From Deltaproteobacteria bacterium (lineage in GTDB: Bacteria; Desulfobacterota; Desulfobulbia; Desulfobulbales; SURF-16), in assembly GCA_029939635.1 (NCBI GenBank), contig JAOZSN010000004.1, forward strand, positions 1-37,496: a stretch of DNA of 37,496 bases. The letters are read 5' to 3'. A program made the position numbers and the translations under genes. Below the pieces are notes generated by a model, which was not told the origin of the DNA, ran no database searches, and saw nothing but the letters and a program-made list of their open reading frames with translations. This document shows positions 1 through 9,703 of this stretch, in pieces. Position 1 is the stretch's first letter. Every line of letters begins with the position of its first letter.

Positions 1-3000
1 TCTTCAATTTAGAGCCGTCTTGTCCCCGTGCGTTAATTCCCGGGCTGTAGACACCAGCAAGATCAAAGGCAAGAGTAGGGTCATTGTGCCGAGGAACCAA
101 CAGCTCATATTGCCGCACTGCATGAAAATATTCACGACGTTGTACAGCCCTCCTGGCCGTATGCTCACGCCTGATGGCCTGTTGCCAACGAAAAGAACTG
201 CTAAAACCACTACTGATACTATTCACATCGTCACTCTCCTCTCCAAGCACAAAGGCCGGTTCAAGAACACGCTGCAAAACGTTGTCTTCAGCACTGCCTG
301 TCAACGGCACAATACGCACCCAAACACTTTTTTGCGGTGCAACAGGGAGAGGAATATTCCGTTCAGCACAGTTGGCAACAAAAGGTTTGACCACAGCAGG
401 GACGAGAATATCATCATATGCCTGCAGAGCAGCAGACCACTTATTCATGCCCCATAATAACCGAGCCTGCAGTACATTGTGCTCCATATCACCAACTGAC
501 ACCTGCCCCAGCAGATCAAGGCCATCACCATATCTTCCCTGGGCCAGGGCCAAGCGTACCCCCAGACGAGCAACTATACTTTCCCCACCATGATCATGGG
601 CCAGCTCCCTGTGCCTGGAAGCGGCCTCATCATACTCTCCGTTTTTTTCCAAGGCCTGGATGAGCAAAAGTCGAAAACCAAAAGAGTCAGGCACCTTTTT
701 CACCAAGGCACGGGCAGCCTGGCTTGCCAGGCCATACAAACCAGCCTGGCCACTGGCTGAAAAAAGATCAAGAAGCAGGCCGGCATCCGAGGAAGCAAAC
801 GCAACGGCCTCCTCACCTGTCTGCAGGGCAAGAGGCCTTTCTCCCACCTTCTCGTAAAGATAGACAAGCTCAATATAGGCAGAAGCATGATAGCGATCCG
901 CAGCAATAAGCTGGAGGAGAATTTCGCGACTCACCTCCATATCACCATGACTCAAATGAGCCCGGGCTATCTGCACAAGAATTTCACGACGTGTCCCTTC
1001 CGTGACATCACTGGCCAGCAACTCAGCCCCCAGCTCAAGCACATCTTCTCCCTGATCATAACCATTAAGGATACGTAATTCATATAGAGACAAGGCGTGA
1101 CCACCTGTGTCCATACCAGACAACCAGCCCTCAGCCGCCTGAATATTATGCTGATTAAGCATGAGATCTGCCAGGGCAAACCGTACGGAATCTTCTCGCC
1201 GTTCGCTCCAGGCCAGACGAAGCTGTTCTTCTGCTTCATAGGGGAGCTCAAAACGACTATACAAGGCTGCGGCATCAAGTCTGGCCTGAAAGGCCACCTC
1301 GCTGCTATCCTGCCACAAAGCCTCATAGAGGCCCATGGCTCCAGTCATATCCCCAACAGCGGCCAGGGCACCAGCAATACGCAAAGAAACATGGGCATCA
1401 TGATGCTGCCCTAACATCGTAATTTGTTGCCGCACCACAGCAAGCTGTCCCATCTTACCGGCAGCCTCAAGCAGATGCAGACGCACCTCGTCAGAACTAC
1501 CCTGCCCCACGGCCTCCAGTAAATCTGTGTAGGCGTGACTATACCGCCCAAAACGCAGGAAAATATGACCGCGTCTGGCCAATAATGGGGCAGAAAAAAG
1601 TTCCCGTCCAACAAAGGGATGAAACACCTGCCACGCCTCATCATCATGCCCCCCTGCCATCAAGGCCTGCACCAGCAATAGAGATGTCTCCACCTTATCC
1701 GGACTGAGAAGGTGGAGCTGCTGCAACATCTCAAGACGTTCTTGCTGACGGCCAAACTCTGCAAGCAGGACAATAGCAGCCATACGGCTTTCCACATCAT
1801 AAGGATCTCGTCCGGCAATACGCAACCAATAGTCCAAGGCCTTTTCATCCTGGCCCTGGCGAGCATGTAATCTGGCCAGGGGAAGCAAAAAGCTACTAGG
1901 CTTTGCCTCCTCAAGAATCTGATAATGGTGAATGGCAAGATCATATAACCCGGCATCTTGAAAGGTTTCAGCTGCCAGGAGACGAATCTCAGGTGACGGC
2001 TGCTCCACCAAGCTCAAATAATGCTGGTATGTCGCACTGGCCTTGTGCAGTTCATTTTCATGACGATAGCAGGTAGCTAGCATAAGAAGTATCTGAGGAT
2101 CGTCAGGAAACAGTGCTGCGTACTGCTTGAAAAAAACTTTTGCTTGCCTATATTTTTTCGCCCGAAAAGAAACCAGACCAATTTGCCTGGCCACCTGGAC
2201 ATCAGCAGAATCTTTCTGCAACAACTGGTACAAATGAGGCAAGGCCTCATTTTCTCGACCCAGGGCCATATAATTGCTGGCCAAAAACCTATGCGCCTCA
2301 CCATGGCTCGAATCAAGCTCTAAGAGCTGCTGCCAATATTCAGCAGCCAGCAAATCCATCTCCAGACGCATGTGCAATCGGGCAATGGCTTGCAACAGGG
2401 ACGGGTTCGACTCTGTTGCAAGACTGGTGGCTAAGGGCTGGGCCTGTTGATCCTTGCCCTGCTCAATATAGAGAAAAAAGAGTTGTTCACGAATGGCACA
2501 GTCATCGGGCCGGAGATGGTGCAGAGTCTCAAGAACAGACAATGCCTCCTGCCGTCTGCCCACGGCAATCAAGGAATGATAAACATCTTGACCATGTAAA
2601 AAAGAACGACTGCCAGCCTGCCAACCAGGGGCAAGAAGTTCAATGGCCCGCTCTGGTCGCGCAGTACGAGCCATGAGGGATCCAAGAGCCCGACGATACC
2701 GTTCATTGTCAGCATTCAGCTCCAGGAGAATCTCTATGCTCTGTTCAGCCTCCCCCCATCTTTCCAACTGCAAGAGAACTTGCGCATATTCCCAGCGAGC
2801 CTGCACTAAAGTTGGATAACGACGAAGCAAAGCCAGATAATGAATACGCCCCTGTTCATAATTTGTAGCCAACACCTCTTCCCTGGCCAATACCCACTGA
2901 CGAGCCCAGCCATCTTCTCCCTGGCCAGCCACAATAACGACGTGCATCTCCGCACTCTCGTCGGCAAGACAGGGAAGCCACAAAAAACAGAGAATAAAAA

Positions 3001-3061
3001 AAATTTGCAGCCCAGCACCCAGCACCCTTGCTGGCTGGTATTTTCGTCCACATAGCAGCAT
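1..3061 (-). CDS. Large secreted/periplasmic TPR-repeat protein (partial, C-terminus beyond left edge)
   Basis: Manual reverse-strand reading from ATG at 3061..3059 stays open for 1020 codons to base 1: MLLCGRKYQPARVLGAGLQIFFILCFLWLPCLADESAEMHVVIVAGQGEDGWARQWVLAREEVLATNYEQGRIHYLALLRRYPTLVQARWEYAQVLLQLERWGEAEQSIEILLELNADNERYRRAL... Signal-peptide-like N-terminus and many TPR-like helical pairs. Missing from the ORF track, apparently because it has no stop inside the window. Exact start uncertain. Confidence 0.85.
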   Translation of the reverse strand, partial: MLLCGRKYQPARVLGAGLQIFFILCFLWLPCLADESAEMHVVIVAGQGEDGWARQWVLAREEVLATNYEQGRIHYLALLRRYPTLVQARWEYAQVLLQLERWGEAEQSIEILLELNADNERYRRALGSLMARTARPERAIELLAPGWQAGSRSFLHGQDVYHSLIAVGRRQEALSVLETLHHLRPDDCAIREQLFFLYIEQGKDQQAQPLATSLATESNPSLLQAIARLHMRLEMDLLAAEYWQQLLELDSSHGEAHRFLASNYMALGRENEALPHLYQLLQKDSADVQVARQIGLVSFRAKKYRQAKVFFKQYAALFPDDPQILLMLATCYRHENELHKASATYQHYLSLVEQPSPEIRLLAAETFQDAGLYDLAIHHYQILEEAKPSSFLLPLARLHARQGQDEKALDYWLRIAGRDPYDVESRMAAIVLLAEFGRQQERLEMLQQLHLLSPDKVETSLLLVQALMAGGHDDEAWQVFHPFVGRELFSAPLLARRGHIFLRFGRYSHAYTDLLEAVGQGSSDEVRLHLLEAAGKMGQLAVVRQQITMLGQHHDAHVSLRIAGALAAVGDMTGAMGLYEALWQDSSEVAFQARLDAAALYSRFELPYEAEEQLRLAWSERREDSVRFALADLMLNQHNIQAAEGWLSGMDTGGHALSLYELRILNGYDQGEDVLELGAELLASDVTEGTRREILVQIARAHLSHGDMEVSREILLQLIAADRYHASAYIELVYLYEKVGERPLALQTGEEAVAFASSDAGLLLDLFSASGQAGLYGLASQAARALVKKVPDSFGFRLLLIQALEKNGEYDEAASRHRELAHDHGGESIVARLGVRLALAQGRYGDGLDLLGQVSVGDMEHNVLQARLLWGMNKWSAALQAYDDILVPAVVKPFVANCAERNIPLPVAPQKSVWVRIVPLTGSAEDNVLQRVLEPAFVLGEESDDVNSISSGFSSSFRWQQAIRREHTARRAVQRREYFHAVRQYELLVPRHNDPTLAFDLAGVYSPGINARGQDGSKLK

Positions 3062-3067
3062 ATAAAT

Positions 3068-3094
3068 AAAAAAGGAGGGAAAATCCCCCCTTTG
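3068..3094 (-). terminator. Rho-independent-like terminator downstream of the sigma factor gene
   Basis: Minus strand reads AAAGGGGGGATTTTCCCTCCTTTTTTATTT: GC-rich stem followed by a T-run, between the sigma factor stop (3149) and the TPR gene start (3061). Confidence 0.55.
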
Positions 3095-3148
3095 CACTCA
3101 CTCACCTTATTTTAAACACACATAGTCGGCCAACGACACTCCACGAGC

Positions 3149-4120
3149 TTACCCCTTCCCGCCCCACTGCCCAAAAACCTGATCAAGAAAATTATGAATA
3201 TCCGGCACTTCCTGCTCCAGATATTTTTTCATTTTTTTCAGCAGATTTGCCTCAATCTGCCGCACCCGTTCTCGTGATATGCCAAATTGGTCAGCAATAT
3301 CCTGTAGGGTCAGTGGTTCATCACTGAGAAGACGAGCAGCGAGAATGGTTTGTTCCTTTTCATTAAGGGTATCGTGGAGTTTGGCCAAAAGTTCAGCCAT
3401 CCTCTCACGCACCTCCATATCAGCCACCTTCTGCTCAACAGAGGGCCCTTCATCTGGCAGAAAATTCTTCTGCTCATCATCGGAGTCTTCCCGCACCGGA
3501 CTCTCTAAAGAGACATCCCAATTATCCATACGCTGGCTCATCTCAATAACTTCCGTCTCCTTGACATTGAGACGCTCAGCCAACAGCTTTACATCCGGCT
3601 TAAAACCTTGAGACTCCAACAATTTCCTTTCTTTATTAAGACTAAAAAAGAGTTTTCGTTGGGCCTGGGTGGTGCCAATTTTAACGAGACGCCAATTATC
3701 CATGATAAACTTTAGGATATAGGCCCTGATCCAATAGGCAGCATAATAGGAAAATTTAACCCCACGATATGGGTCAAACTTTTTTACTGCCTGCACCAGA
3801 CCAACATTACCCTCTTGAATAAGATCCAAGAAATTCTGCATCCAGTATTTCTGAAAATCCATAGCAACCTTAACCACCAAGCGCAAATTTGCCGTAACAA
3901 GACGATAGGCAGCGTCAGGATCACCATCCTCTTTAAACTGCTTGGCAAGGGCATCAGTTTCTTCCCTGGTCATGAGGGAATGCTGACTAATCTCCTGCAA
4001 ATAGCGCTGCAGACCTGTCTGGCCCACCGTGGGCAAATGGGGGTCATCAGGCAGGGTCACTAGGGCATGGAGATTTTCAGGGGAAGCTGATTTCCCTTTT
4101 TTTTGCTTCTTTTTCGTCAT
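3149..4120 (-). CDS. rpoH: RNA polymerase sigma-32 type factor
   Basis: 323 aa; sigma-70 region 2 (NLRLVVKVAMDFQKYWMQNFLDLIQEGNVGLVQAVKKFDPYRGVKFSYYAAYWIRAYILKFIMDNWRLVKIGTTQAQRKLFF) and region 4 HTH (LTLQDIADQFGISRERVRQIEANLLKKMK); the RpoH-type segment after region 2 is recognisable. Confidence 0.92.
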   Translation of the reverse strand: MTKKKQKKGKSASPENLHALVTLPDDPHLPTVGQTGLQRYLQEISQHSLMTREETDALAKQFKEDGDPDAAYRLVTANLRLVVKVAMDFQKYWMQNFLDLIQEGNVGLVQAVKKFDPYRGVKFSYYAAYWIRAYILKFIMDNWRLVKIGTTQAQRKLFFSLNKERKLLESQGFKPDVKLLAERLNVKETEVIEMSQRMDNWDVSLESPVREDSDDEQKNFLPDEGPSVEQKVADMEVRERMAELLAKLHDTLNEKEQTILAARLLSDEPLTLQDIADQFGISRERVRQIEANLLKKMKKYLEQEVPDIHNFLDQVFGQWGGKG

Positions 4121-4260
4121 ATTGCTTTTTTCTATTGAGGATAAACGGGACCAACAACAAGACCGGACATAGCCATATTATCAGCGGAACTCCATATAAT
4201 ACCACCAAGAGAGCCAAATTGCGCTGTTTTTGTTCCTTATTTCTGCACTACAAAGACTAA

Positions 4261-6210
4261 TCACCCCTCGGTGTCCCCATTCCGCCCGGCCAGATAACGA
4301 TTCAAAATCCCTATCAACATCTCCATCTCCACAGGCTTGGCAAGATGGTCATCCATGCCTGCGGCAAAACAACGCTGCCTATCTTCCTCACGGGTATTGG
4401 CAGTCATGGCCACGATGGGAATCTTCGTGCAGCAAGAAAGTTGACGTAATTGCCGGGCTGTCTCATAGCCATCCATCACCGGCATCTGCAAGTCCATAAG
4501 AATAAGATCATAGGCCTGCCCCTGAACCTTGGCCAAGGCTTCAACGCCGTTGGCAGCAATACCCACCTCTGCCCCCAGCACCTCCAACATGGCCTTAGCC
4601 ACCTGCTGATTAATACGATTATCCTCCACCACTAAAATCTTCGCCCCCTCAACACAGTCAGACAAGTTCCTATCAATTGAAACAGTCTGCGTATCCACGT
4701 GCGCATCTCGCCCCTCTTCCAACCAGATAGTAAAAGAGAAGAGACTTCCTTGCCCAGGCTCGCTCTTCACCCGAATATCACCACCCATCATATTTACCAA
4801 CCACCGACAGATGGACAAACCCAGCCCTGTTCCCCCATAAATGCGGGTTATAGAGCCATCGGCCTGGGCAAAGGGGGCAAAAATATGATCGAGACGGTCA
4901 GGGTCAATCCCCACCCCGGTATCACCAACCTCAAAGAGAAGCTGCCAACGGCTACCCTGATGGCGAACTGAAGAAATCGCAACATGCACCTCACCACGCT
5001 CTGTAAACTTAACACCATTGCCGACCAAATTCATTAACACCTGCTTAAGGCGTAAACCATCACCCCAGAGCCCATTAGGAATAGTATCAGCTGTGCTAAA
5101 AACCAACTCAACGCCTTTCTTTTCGGCCTGTAAAGCAAACATGGCGGAGATGTTGCCAGTAATCTCACTTAAAAAAAATACGTCTTCATCAAGCTCCAAC
5201 CTGCCAGCCTCAATTTTGGCAAAATCAAGAATATCATTGATAATATCCAGCAAAGTACGGGATGCATCCTTGATGGTCAGCAAATGAGACTGCAAAGGTG
5301 TAGGTAAATCCTGATGTAAAGAGAGATCGGCCAGGCCAATAATGGCATTCAAAGGAGTACGAATCTCATGGCTCATATTAGCCAAGAATTCCCCCTTACT
5401 GCGATTAGCATCTTCCGCCTCTTCTTTGGCCTCTTCCAGACTCCTGGTGCGTTCAAGAACCTGCTCTTCCAACACTGCCTGTTGATGGGCTAATTTTTTC
5501 TCCCGGTCACGGATGACCGTGAGCATTTCATTAAAACCATCAACCAGCTCACCAACCTCATCATTGCCCTGCTTTTCAACCGAAAAATCATAATGTTCAA
5601 AATTTACCTGACGTATGACCCGAGCCATTTCAAGAATAGGGCCAGTGACCAGATCCCGCACCCGCACCGACAAACCCCAAACCAGCAACAGAGCAGCGGC
5701 ACCCACAGCAAAAGAAACTACACAAAAGCGCAACAGCCGGATATAGAGCCAATCCAAATTGGTTTGCACAAAAACATAGCCAATAACCTGCTGCTCAAAA
5801 CTAATAGTCCTGAACACTTCAAGCTGACGCAGGCCCATACGACTCAACTGATTACGAGGAGTGGGGAGAGAAAGGAGGTTATCAGTAGCAGAACGGCCAT
5901 AGGTGGCAAAGACACGACCACCCACATCATAAATGGCCGCTCTAACAACCGTCTCATCAACAGCTAGCACGGACAACACCTCAACAGCGGCATCACGATC
6001 AAAGAACTGCAGAGCTGCGGTGCTATTATTAGCCACCATCTCAGCCTGGATTTCATGGGTGCGCAGGGCAAGTTCACGGCTATTGCGCCAATCATAGCCC
6101 ACCAGCACCAAGCCAAAAAGGACAATACCGCTGAGACTGGCCACCATGGCCACCAAAGTCACCTTGTTCTTGATGGAGGTGTCTCGCAGGACATGACGGA
6201 TACTATTCAT
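4261..6210 (-). CDS. Hybrid sensor histidine kinase/response regulator (TM, CHASE8-like sensor, HAMP, HisKA, HATPase_c, REC)
   Basis: ORF 4261..6237; start probably ATG at 6210 ([16 protein letters not shown]). H-box [21 protein letters not shown]; ATPase motifs [97 protein letters not shown]. Confidence 0.93.
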   Translation of the reverse strand: MNSIRHVLRDTSIKNKVTLVAMVASLSGIVLFGLVLVGYDWRNSRELALRTHEIQAEMVANNSTAALQFFDRDAAVEVLSVLAVDETVVRAAIYDVGGRVFATYGRSATDNLLSLPTPRNQLSRMGLRQLEVFRTISFEQQVIGYVFVQTNLDWLYIRLLRFCVVSFAVGAAALLLVWGLSVRVRDLVTGPILEMARVIRQVNFEHYDFSVEKQGNDEVGELVDGFNEMLTVIRDREKKLAHQQAVLEEQVLERTRSLEEAKEEAEDANRSKGEFLANMSHEIRTPLNAIIGLADLSLHQDLPTPLQSHLLTIKDASRTLLDIINDILDFAKIEAGRLELDEDVFFLSEITGNISAMFALQAEKKGVELVFSTADTIPNGLWGDGLRLKQVLMNLVGNGVKFTERGEVHVAISSVRHQGSRWQLLFEVGDTGVGIDPDRLDHIFAPFAQADGSITRIYGGTGLGLSICRWLVNMMGGDIRVKSEPGQGSLFSFTIWLEEGRDAHVDTQTVSIDRNLSDCVEGAKILVVEDNRINQQVAKAMLEVLGAEVGIAANGVEALAKVQGQAYDLILMDLQMPVMDGYETARQLRQLSCCTKIPIVAMTANTREEDRQRCFAAGMDDHLAKPVEMEMLIGILNRYLAGRNGDTEG

Positions 6211-6763
6211 GGGCTGACCCTGCTCCAGCAGTGACAATGCGCGAGGCGAGACGGAGCAGTTTGGAACTTATCTTAAATCCCTTCTTTTCCGCCTGGGCAA
6301 GGTTAACCAGAAGCTCGAGCTTATTACCGTGACGAACAATGGCCATATGCCCCCCTGCCTCGACAAAGGCAGCTTTTTCGCCCACCAATAGGACAGGTAA
6401 TTGAGCAGCCTGGTCAATAAGGTGCAGGATGGTTTTGGCATCTGTGGCCGCCACAAACACAAGATCGGCCTGAGCCACATCCGCAAACTGTGTTCCTGAA
6501 ATGACATAGAGCTGGTGACTCCCCTTGACCTCTTTCCCAGCCACGACAGCCTCAATAACCTCAGCCTCGGCTGGTGTTGAGACAATCCCCAGCACCACAT
6601 CATCCTGGATAGGGGTGGGCCATTGCACAAAACTAAAAAAATTATAGAGAAATCCTGCTTTGAGGCGAGCATCCACCGGCACAGCCTCATTACCATAGGC
6701 AACAGGCAGTCCTATCCACAAGCAAACGAGCAAGAGCAGAAAGGTGGTGAGGCGCGGGAACAT
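6203..6763 (-). CDS. YfiR family (DUF4154) periplasmic protein
   Basis: 186 aa with signal peptide; [117 protein letters not shown], the typical YfiR pattern; its 3' end overlaps the kinase start. Confidence 0.85.
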   Translation of the reverse strand: MFPRLTTFLLLLVCLWIGLPVAYGNEAVPVDARLKAGFLYNFFSFVQWPTPIQDDVVLGIVSTPAEAEVIEAVVAGKEVKGSHQLYVISGTQFADVAQADLVFVAATDAKTILHLIDQAAQLPVLLVGEKAAFVEAGGHMAIVRHGNKLELLVNLAQAEKKGFKISSKLLRLASRIVTAGAGSAHE

Positions 6764-7075
6764 GGGTGAAAAACCTTAAGAAGAAGAATAAAACATAATG
6801 GAAAATATGGTGAAGGAAAATGAGCTAAACAAAACTTTATAAATTACCTAAACTTTTTTGTCGCTACAAGGAAAATTATCTCTTTGTATCAACAAAACAA
6901 GGTGTTTTGGCCAGCAGCACCATACGATAAAAATACATCGGAGTAACAGGATTATATCATTTTCAGGCAATTCCTCCGCAAATTTTACGTTTCATATTGA
7001 CGTAGGAAGAAATACCCGGTTAAATAGGCTGGTTTTGCCTTGCAAATTTCACACTATAGATATTCTACATAATCA

Positions 7076-8353
7076 TTGCTTTTAATATTGTATAAAATCC
7101 TGACGGGAGCGGCTTACCTTCTTGTTTTCCCGCTTTTTTCTGCCTTCAGCCGTCTCACAGGATACCAAAGAAAAACCATTGCCGGGCGGCAAGGACTCTA
7201 TAATTTTAGTCTACCCACCAACAGCATCCGGATCTGGCTGCACGGTGCCTCGGTTGGCGAAATTCAGGTCATCCGCGCCATCCTGCCCCATTTGCGGGAA
7301 CTACTGCCCAATGCTCTCTTTCTGGTCTCCACCATGACGGAACAGGGCCACAAGGTAGCCACAAAACAACTAGCTGGCGAGGCGATCTGCTTTTATGCCC
7401 CCCTGGATGCACCAGGCCCGGTACGAAAAGCACTTGCTGCTATTAAACCAGACATTTATGTTGCCGTTGAAACGGAGTTATGGCCCACCCTCCTCTTTGC
7501 GGCCCATGCAAAAAAAATACGACTACTGCTGGTCAATGGCCGACTTTCAGCCCGCTCCAGCCACCGTTACAAAAAAATACCTGGCTTAATCCAGCCCCTA
7601 CTGGCGCTGTTCACGTCCATCACCTGCATCAGCGAAAAGGATAGATGCCGCTACCAAGAGCTTTCCAGTCGGGCAGACATTCAACGTAGCGGTAATGCCA
7701 AGTATGACCTGCAGCCAGCGGGAGAACCAGCAGATCTGGAGCGCCTGTATCGCCACAAGATTGGATTGGACGATAAACAACCCCTGCTAGTGTTAGGTTC
7801 CACCCATGGTAATGAGGAGGAACAATTTCTACAGCAGTTGTCTCTACTTCAGCAGAATATCAAGGGACTGGTGACAATAATCGCTCCCCGCCACCTGCAG
7901 AGGGTGACTGAGGTAAGTGATCTCTGCAAGAAAATGGAAATCCCCTTTAGCCTCTATTCCCGGGTAGAGGGGAGAACGAAAGCAGTTATCATCCTCGACA
8001 CTATGGGTGAACTAGCCGCCATATACGCTGCAGCTACCTATATATTCTGCGGCGGTAGCCTGGTAAATAAGGGTGGCCATAATATTTTTGAAGGGGCTAT
8101 TATGGCTAAACCCATTTTTTATGGCCCCTATATGGATGATTTTCGGGACGCCTGCACACTCCTGGAGCCGGGGGGCGGCACCATTCAGGTGAATAATTGC
8201 CAGCAATGTGTTACAGAGATCATCCGCCTCCATGGCAACCAGCAACACTATGCAAAAATGGCTGAGGCTAATCGTGTTATTGCCTTGACCCAGCAGGGTG
8301 CAGCCCGGCGCCAAGCAGAAATAATTTTTAACAGCATGAAAATAAAGGAGTAA
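7076..8353 (+). CDS. waaA: 3-deoxy-D-manno-octulosonic acid (Kdo) transferase
   Basis: 425 aa; RIWLHGASVGEIQVIRAILPHLRE..TMTEQGHKVA..PDIYVAVETELWPTLLFAA..LLVNGRLSARSSHRYKKIPGL..LVLGSTHGNEEEQFL..IIAPRHLQRV..FCGGSLVNKGGHNIFEGAIMAKPIFYGPYMDDFRDA. Confidence 0.95.
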   Translation: MLLILYKILTGAAYLLVFPLFSAFSRLTGYQRKTIAGRQGLYNFSLPTNSIRIWLHGASVGEIQVIRAILPHLRELLPNALFLVSTMTEQGHKVATKQLAGEAICFYAPLDAPGPVRKALAAIKPDIYVAVETELWPTLLFAAHAKKIRLLLVNGRLSARSSHRYKKIPGLIQPLLALFTSITCISEKDRCRYQELSSRADIQRSGNAKYDLQPAGEPADLERLYRHKIGLDDKQPLLVLGSTHGNEEEQFLQQLSLLQQNIKGLVTIIAPRHLQRVTEVSDLCKKMEIPFSLYSRVEGRTKAVIILDTMGELAAIYAAATYIFCGGSLVNKGGHNIFEGAIMAKPIFYGPYMDDFRDACTLLEPGGGTIQVNNCQQCVTEIIRLHGNQQHYAKMAEANRVIALTQQGAARRQAEIIFNSMKIKE

Positions 8354-8409
8354 TAGAAGGTACAAAACATAGAAATGCGGAATGTATATTAATAATAAAA
8401 TTCGTCCAC

Positions 8410-8454
8410 CTTTCTTTACTTTCTTTAACTTCTCTACATTCTCTAACTTCTACT
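8410..8454. repeat. Degenerate 9-bp tandem array upstream of carA
   Basis: CTTTCTTTA CTTTCTTTA ACTTCTCTA CATTCTCTA ACTTCTACT, contiguous. Confidence 0.85.
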
Positions 8455-8468
8455 TTAGAATATATTAT

Positions 8469-9581
8469 ATGAAAGCACTCATTGCCCTGGAAGATGGGGC
8501 CATTTTTGAAGGAGAATCCTTCACCGGAGCTGGTGAGACCAGCGGCGAAATCGTCTTTAATACCGGCATGAGCGGGTATCAAGAGGTCTTAACAGACCCC
8601 TCCTACACAGGCCAGATCGTCACCATGACCTACCCTCTTATTGGCAACTATGGGGTTAATGAAGAAGACAACGAATCAGACCGCATCCAGGTTGAGGCCT
8701 TTATCGTTAAAGAGTATAATGCCATCCCCTGCAACTACCGGGCAACAGGTTCCTTAGCGGATTTCTTAAAGAAAGAAAATATCCTGGGCATTGAAGGTGT
8801 CGACACAAGAGCCTTAACCCGCCATATTCGTGTAGCCGGTGCCCTGCGTGGCATTATCTCCACCAAAGATCTTGACCCCGACTCCCTGGTGGCCAAGGCC
8901 AAGGCCTCGCCAGGATTAGTAGGACGTGACCTGGTCAAGGAAGTAACCTGTAAAGAACCATACGGTTGGACAATAAAAGGCCCTGTGGCTGGCAATAATT
9001 TTTCCAGCTGTGATCCAGGCAAACACAAGATTGTCTGCTTTGATCTAGGCCTCAAGTATAATCAACTACGCCTGCTAGCTGAGCGTGACTGTGCCGTGCA
9101 GGTTGTTCCGGCTACTACTTCAGCCGAGGAAGTCATGGCCATGAATCCTGATGGCATCTTCCTCTCCAACGGCCCAGGTGATCCAGCCGGGGTAGAGGGG
9201 GTTATTGAGACAATCCGCGCCCTGCTGCCAGAGAAACCAGTATTTGGCATCTGCCTCGGTCATCAAATCCTTGGCCTGGCCTATGGTGGCACAACCTACA
9301 AACTTAAATTTGGTCATCGTGGTGCCAACCAACCGGTAAAAGATTTACTCACTGGCAAGGTGGAAGTTACCTCCCAAAACCACGGTTTCTGTGTGGACCT
9401 GGACAGCCTGCCCGCCGACGAGGTAGAACTTACCCATGTTAATCTTAACGATAATAGCCTGGAGGGCATGCGCCATAAAAAGTTTAATGCCTTTTCAGTC
9501 CAGCATCATCCGGAAAACGCCCCAGGCCCTCACGACTCAATTTATTTATTTGATCGTTTTATTGAAACAATGGACGAATAA
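8469..9581 (+). CDS. carA: Carbamoyl-phosphate synthase small subunit
   Basis: MKALIALEDGAIFEGESFTGAGETSGEIVFNTGMSGYQEVLTDPSYTGQIVTMTYPLIGNYG; glutaminase signature FGICLGHQILGLAYGG. ORF track starts at 8382; in-frame ATG at 8469 fits the family N-terminus. Confidence 0.96.
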   Translation: MKALIALEDGAIFEGESFTGAGETSGEIVFNTGMSGYQEVLTDPSYTGQIVTMTYPLIGNYGVNEEDNESDRIQVEAFIVKEYNAIPCNYRATGSLADFLKKENILGIEGVDTRALTRHIRVAGALRGIISTKDLDPDSLVAKAKASPGLVGRDLVKEVTCKEPYGWTIKGPVAGNNFSSCDPGKHKIVCFDLGLKYNQLRLLAERDCAVQVVPATTSAEEVMAMNPDGIFLSNGPGDPAGVEGVIETIRALLPEKPVFGICLGHQILGLAYGGTTYKLKFGHRGANQPVKDLLTGKVEVTSQNHGFCVDLDSLPADEVELTHVNLNDNSLEGMRHKKFNAFSVQHHPENAPGPHDSIYLFDRFIETMDE

Positions 9582-9631
9582 AACCGAACCGCAGGTAAGC
9601 GCAAACTCCGATGATGAAGTTTTTTTACTTC

Positions 9632-9673
9632 TACGGTTCGTAATTCCTTATTCGATATTCGATATTCTCTTTT
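9632..9673. repeat. Degenerate heptad array between carA and carB
   Basis: TACGGTT CGTAATT CCTTATT CGATATT CGATATT CTCTTTT in exact 7-nt register. Confidence 0.85.
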
Positions 9674-9703
9674 CAACAGCTTTTCATCTGACTCCTAAAA
9701 AAC

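Noticed and set aside
3068-3094. GGAGGG as a plus-strand Shine-Dalgarno
   Set aside because: No plausible plus-strand gene follows; the sequence is better explained as the stem of a minus-strand terminator.
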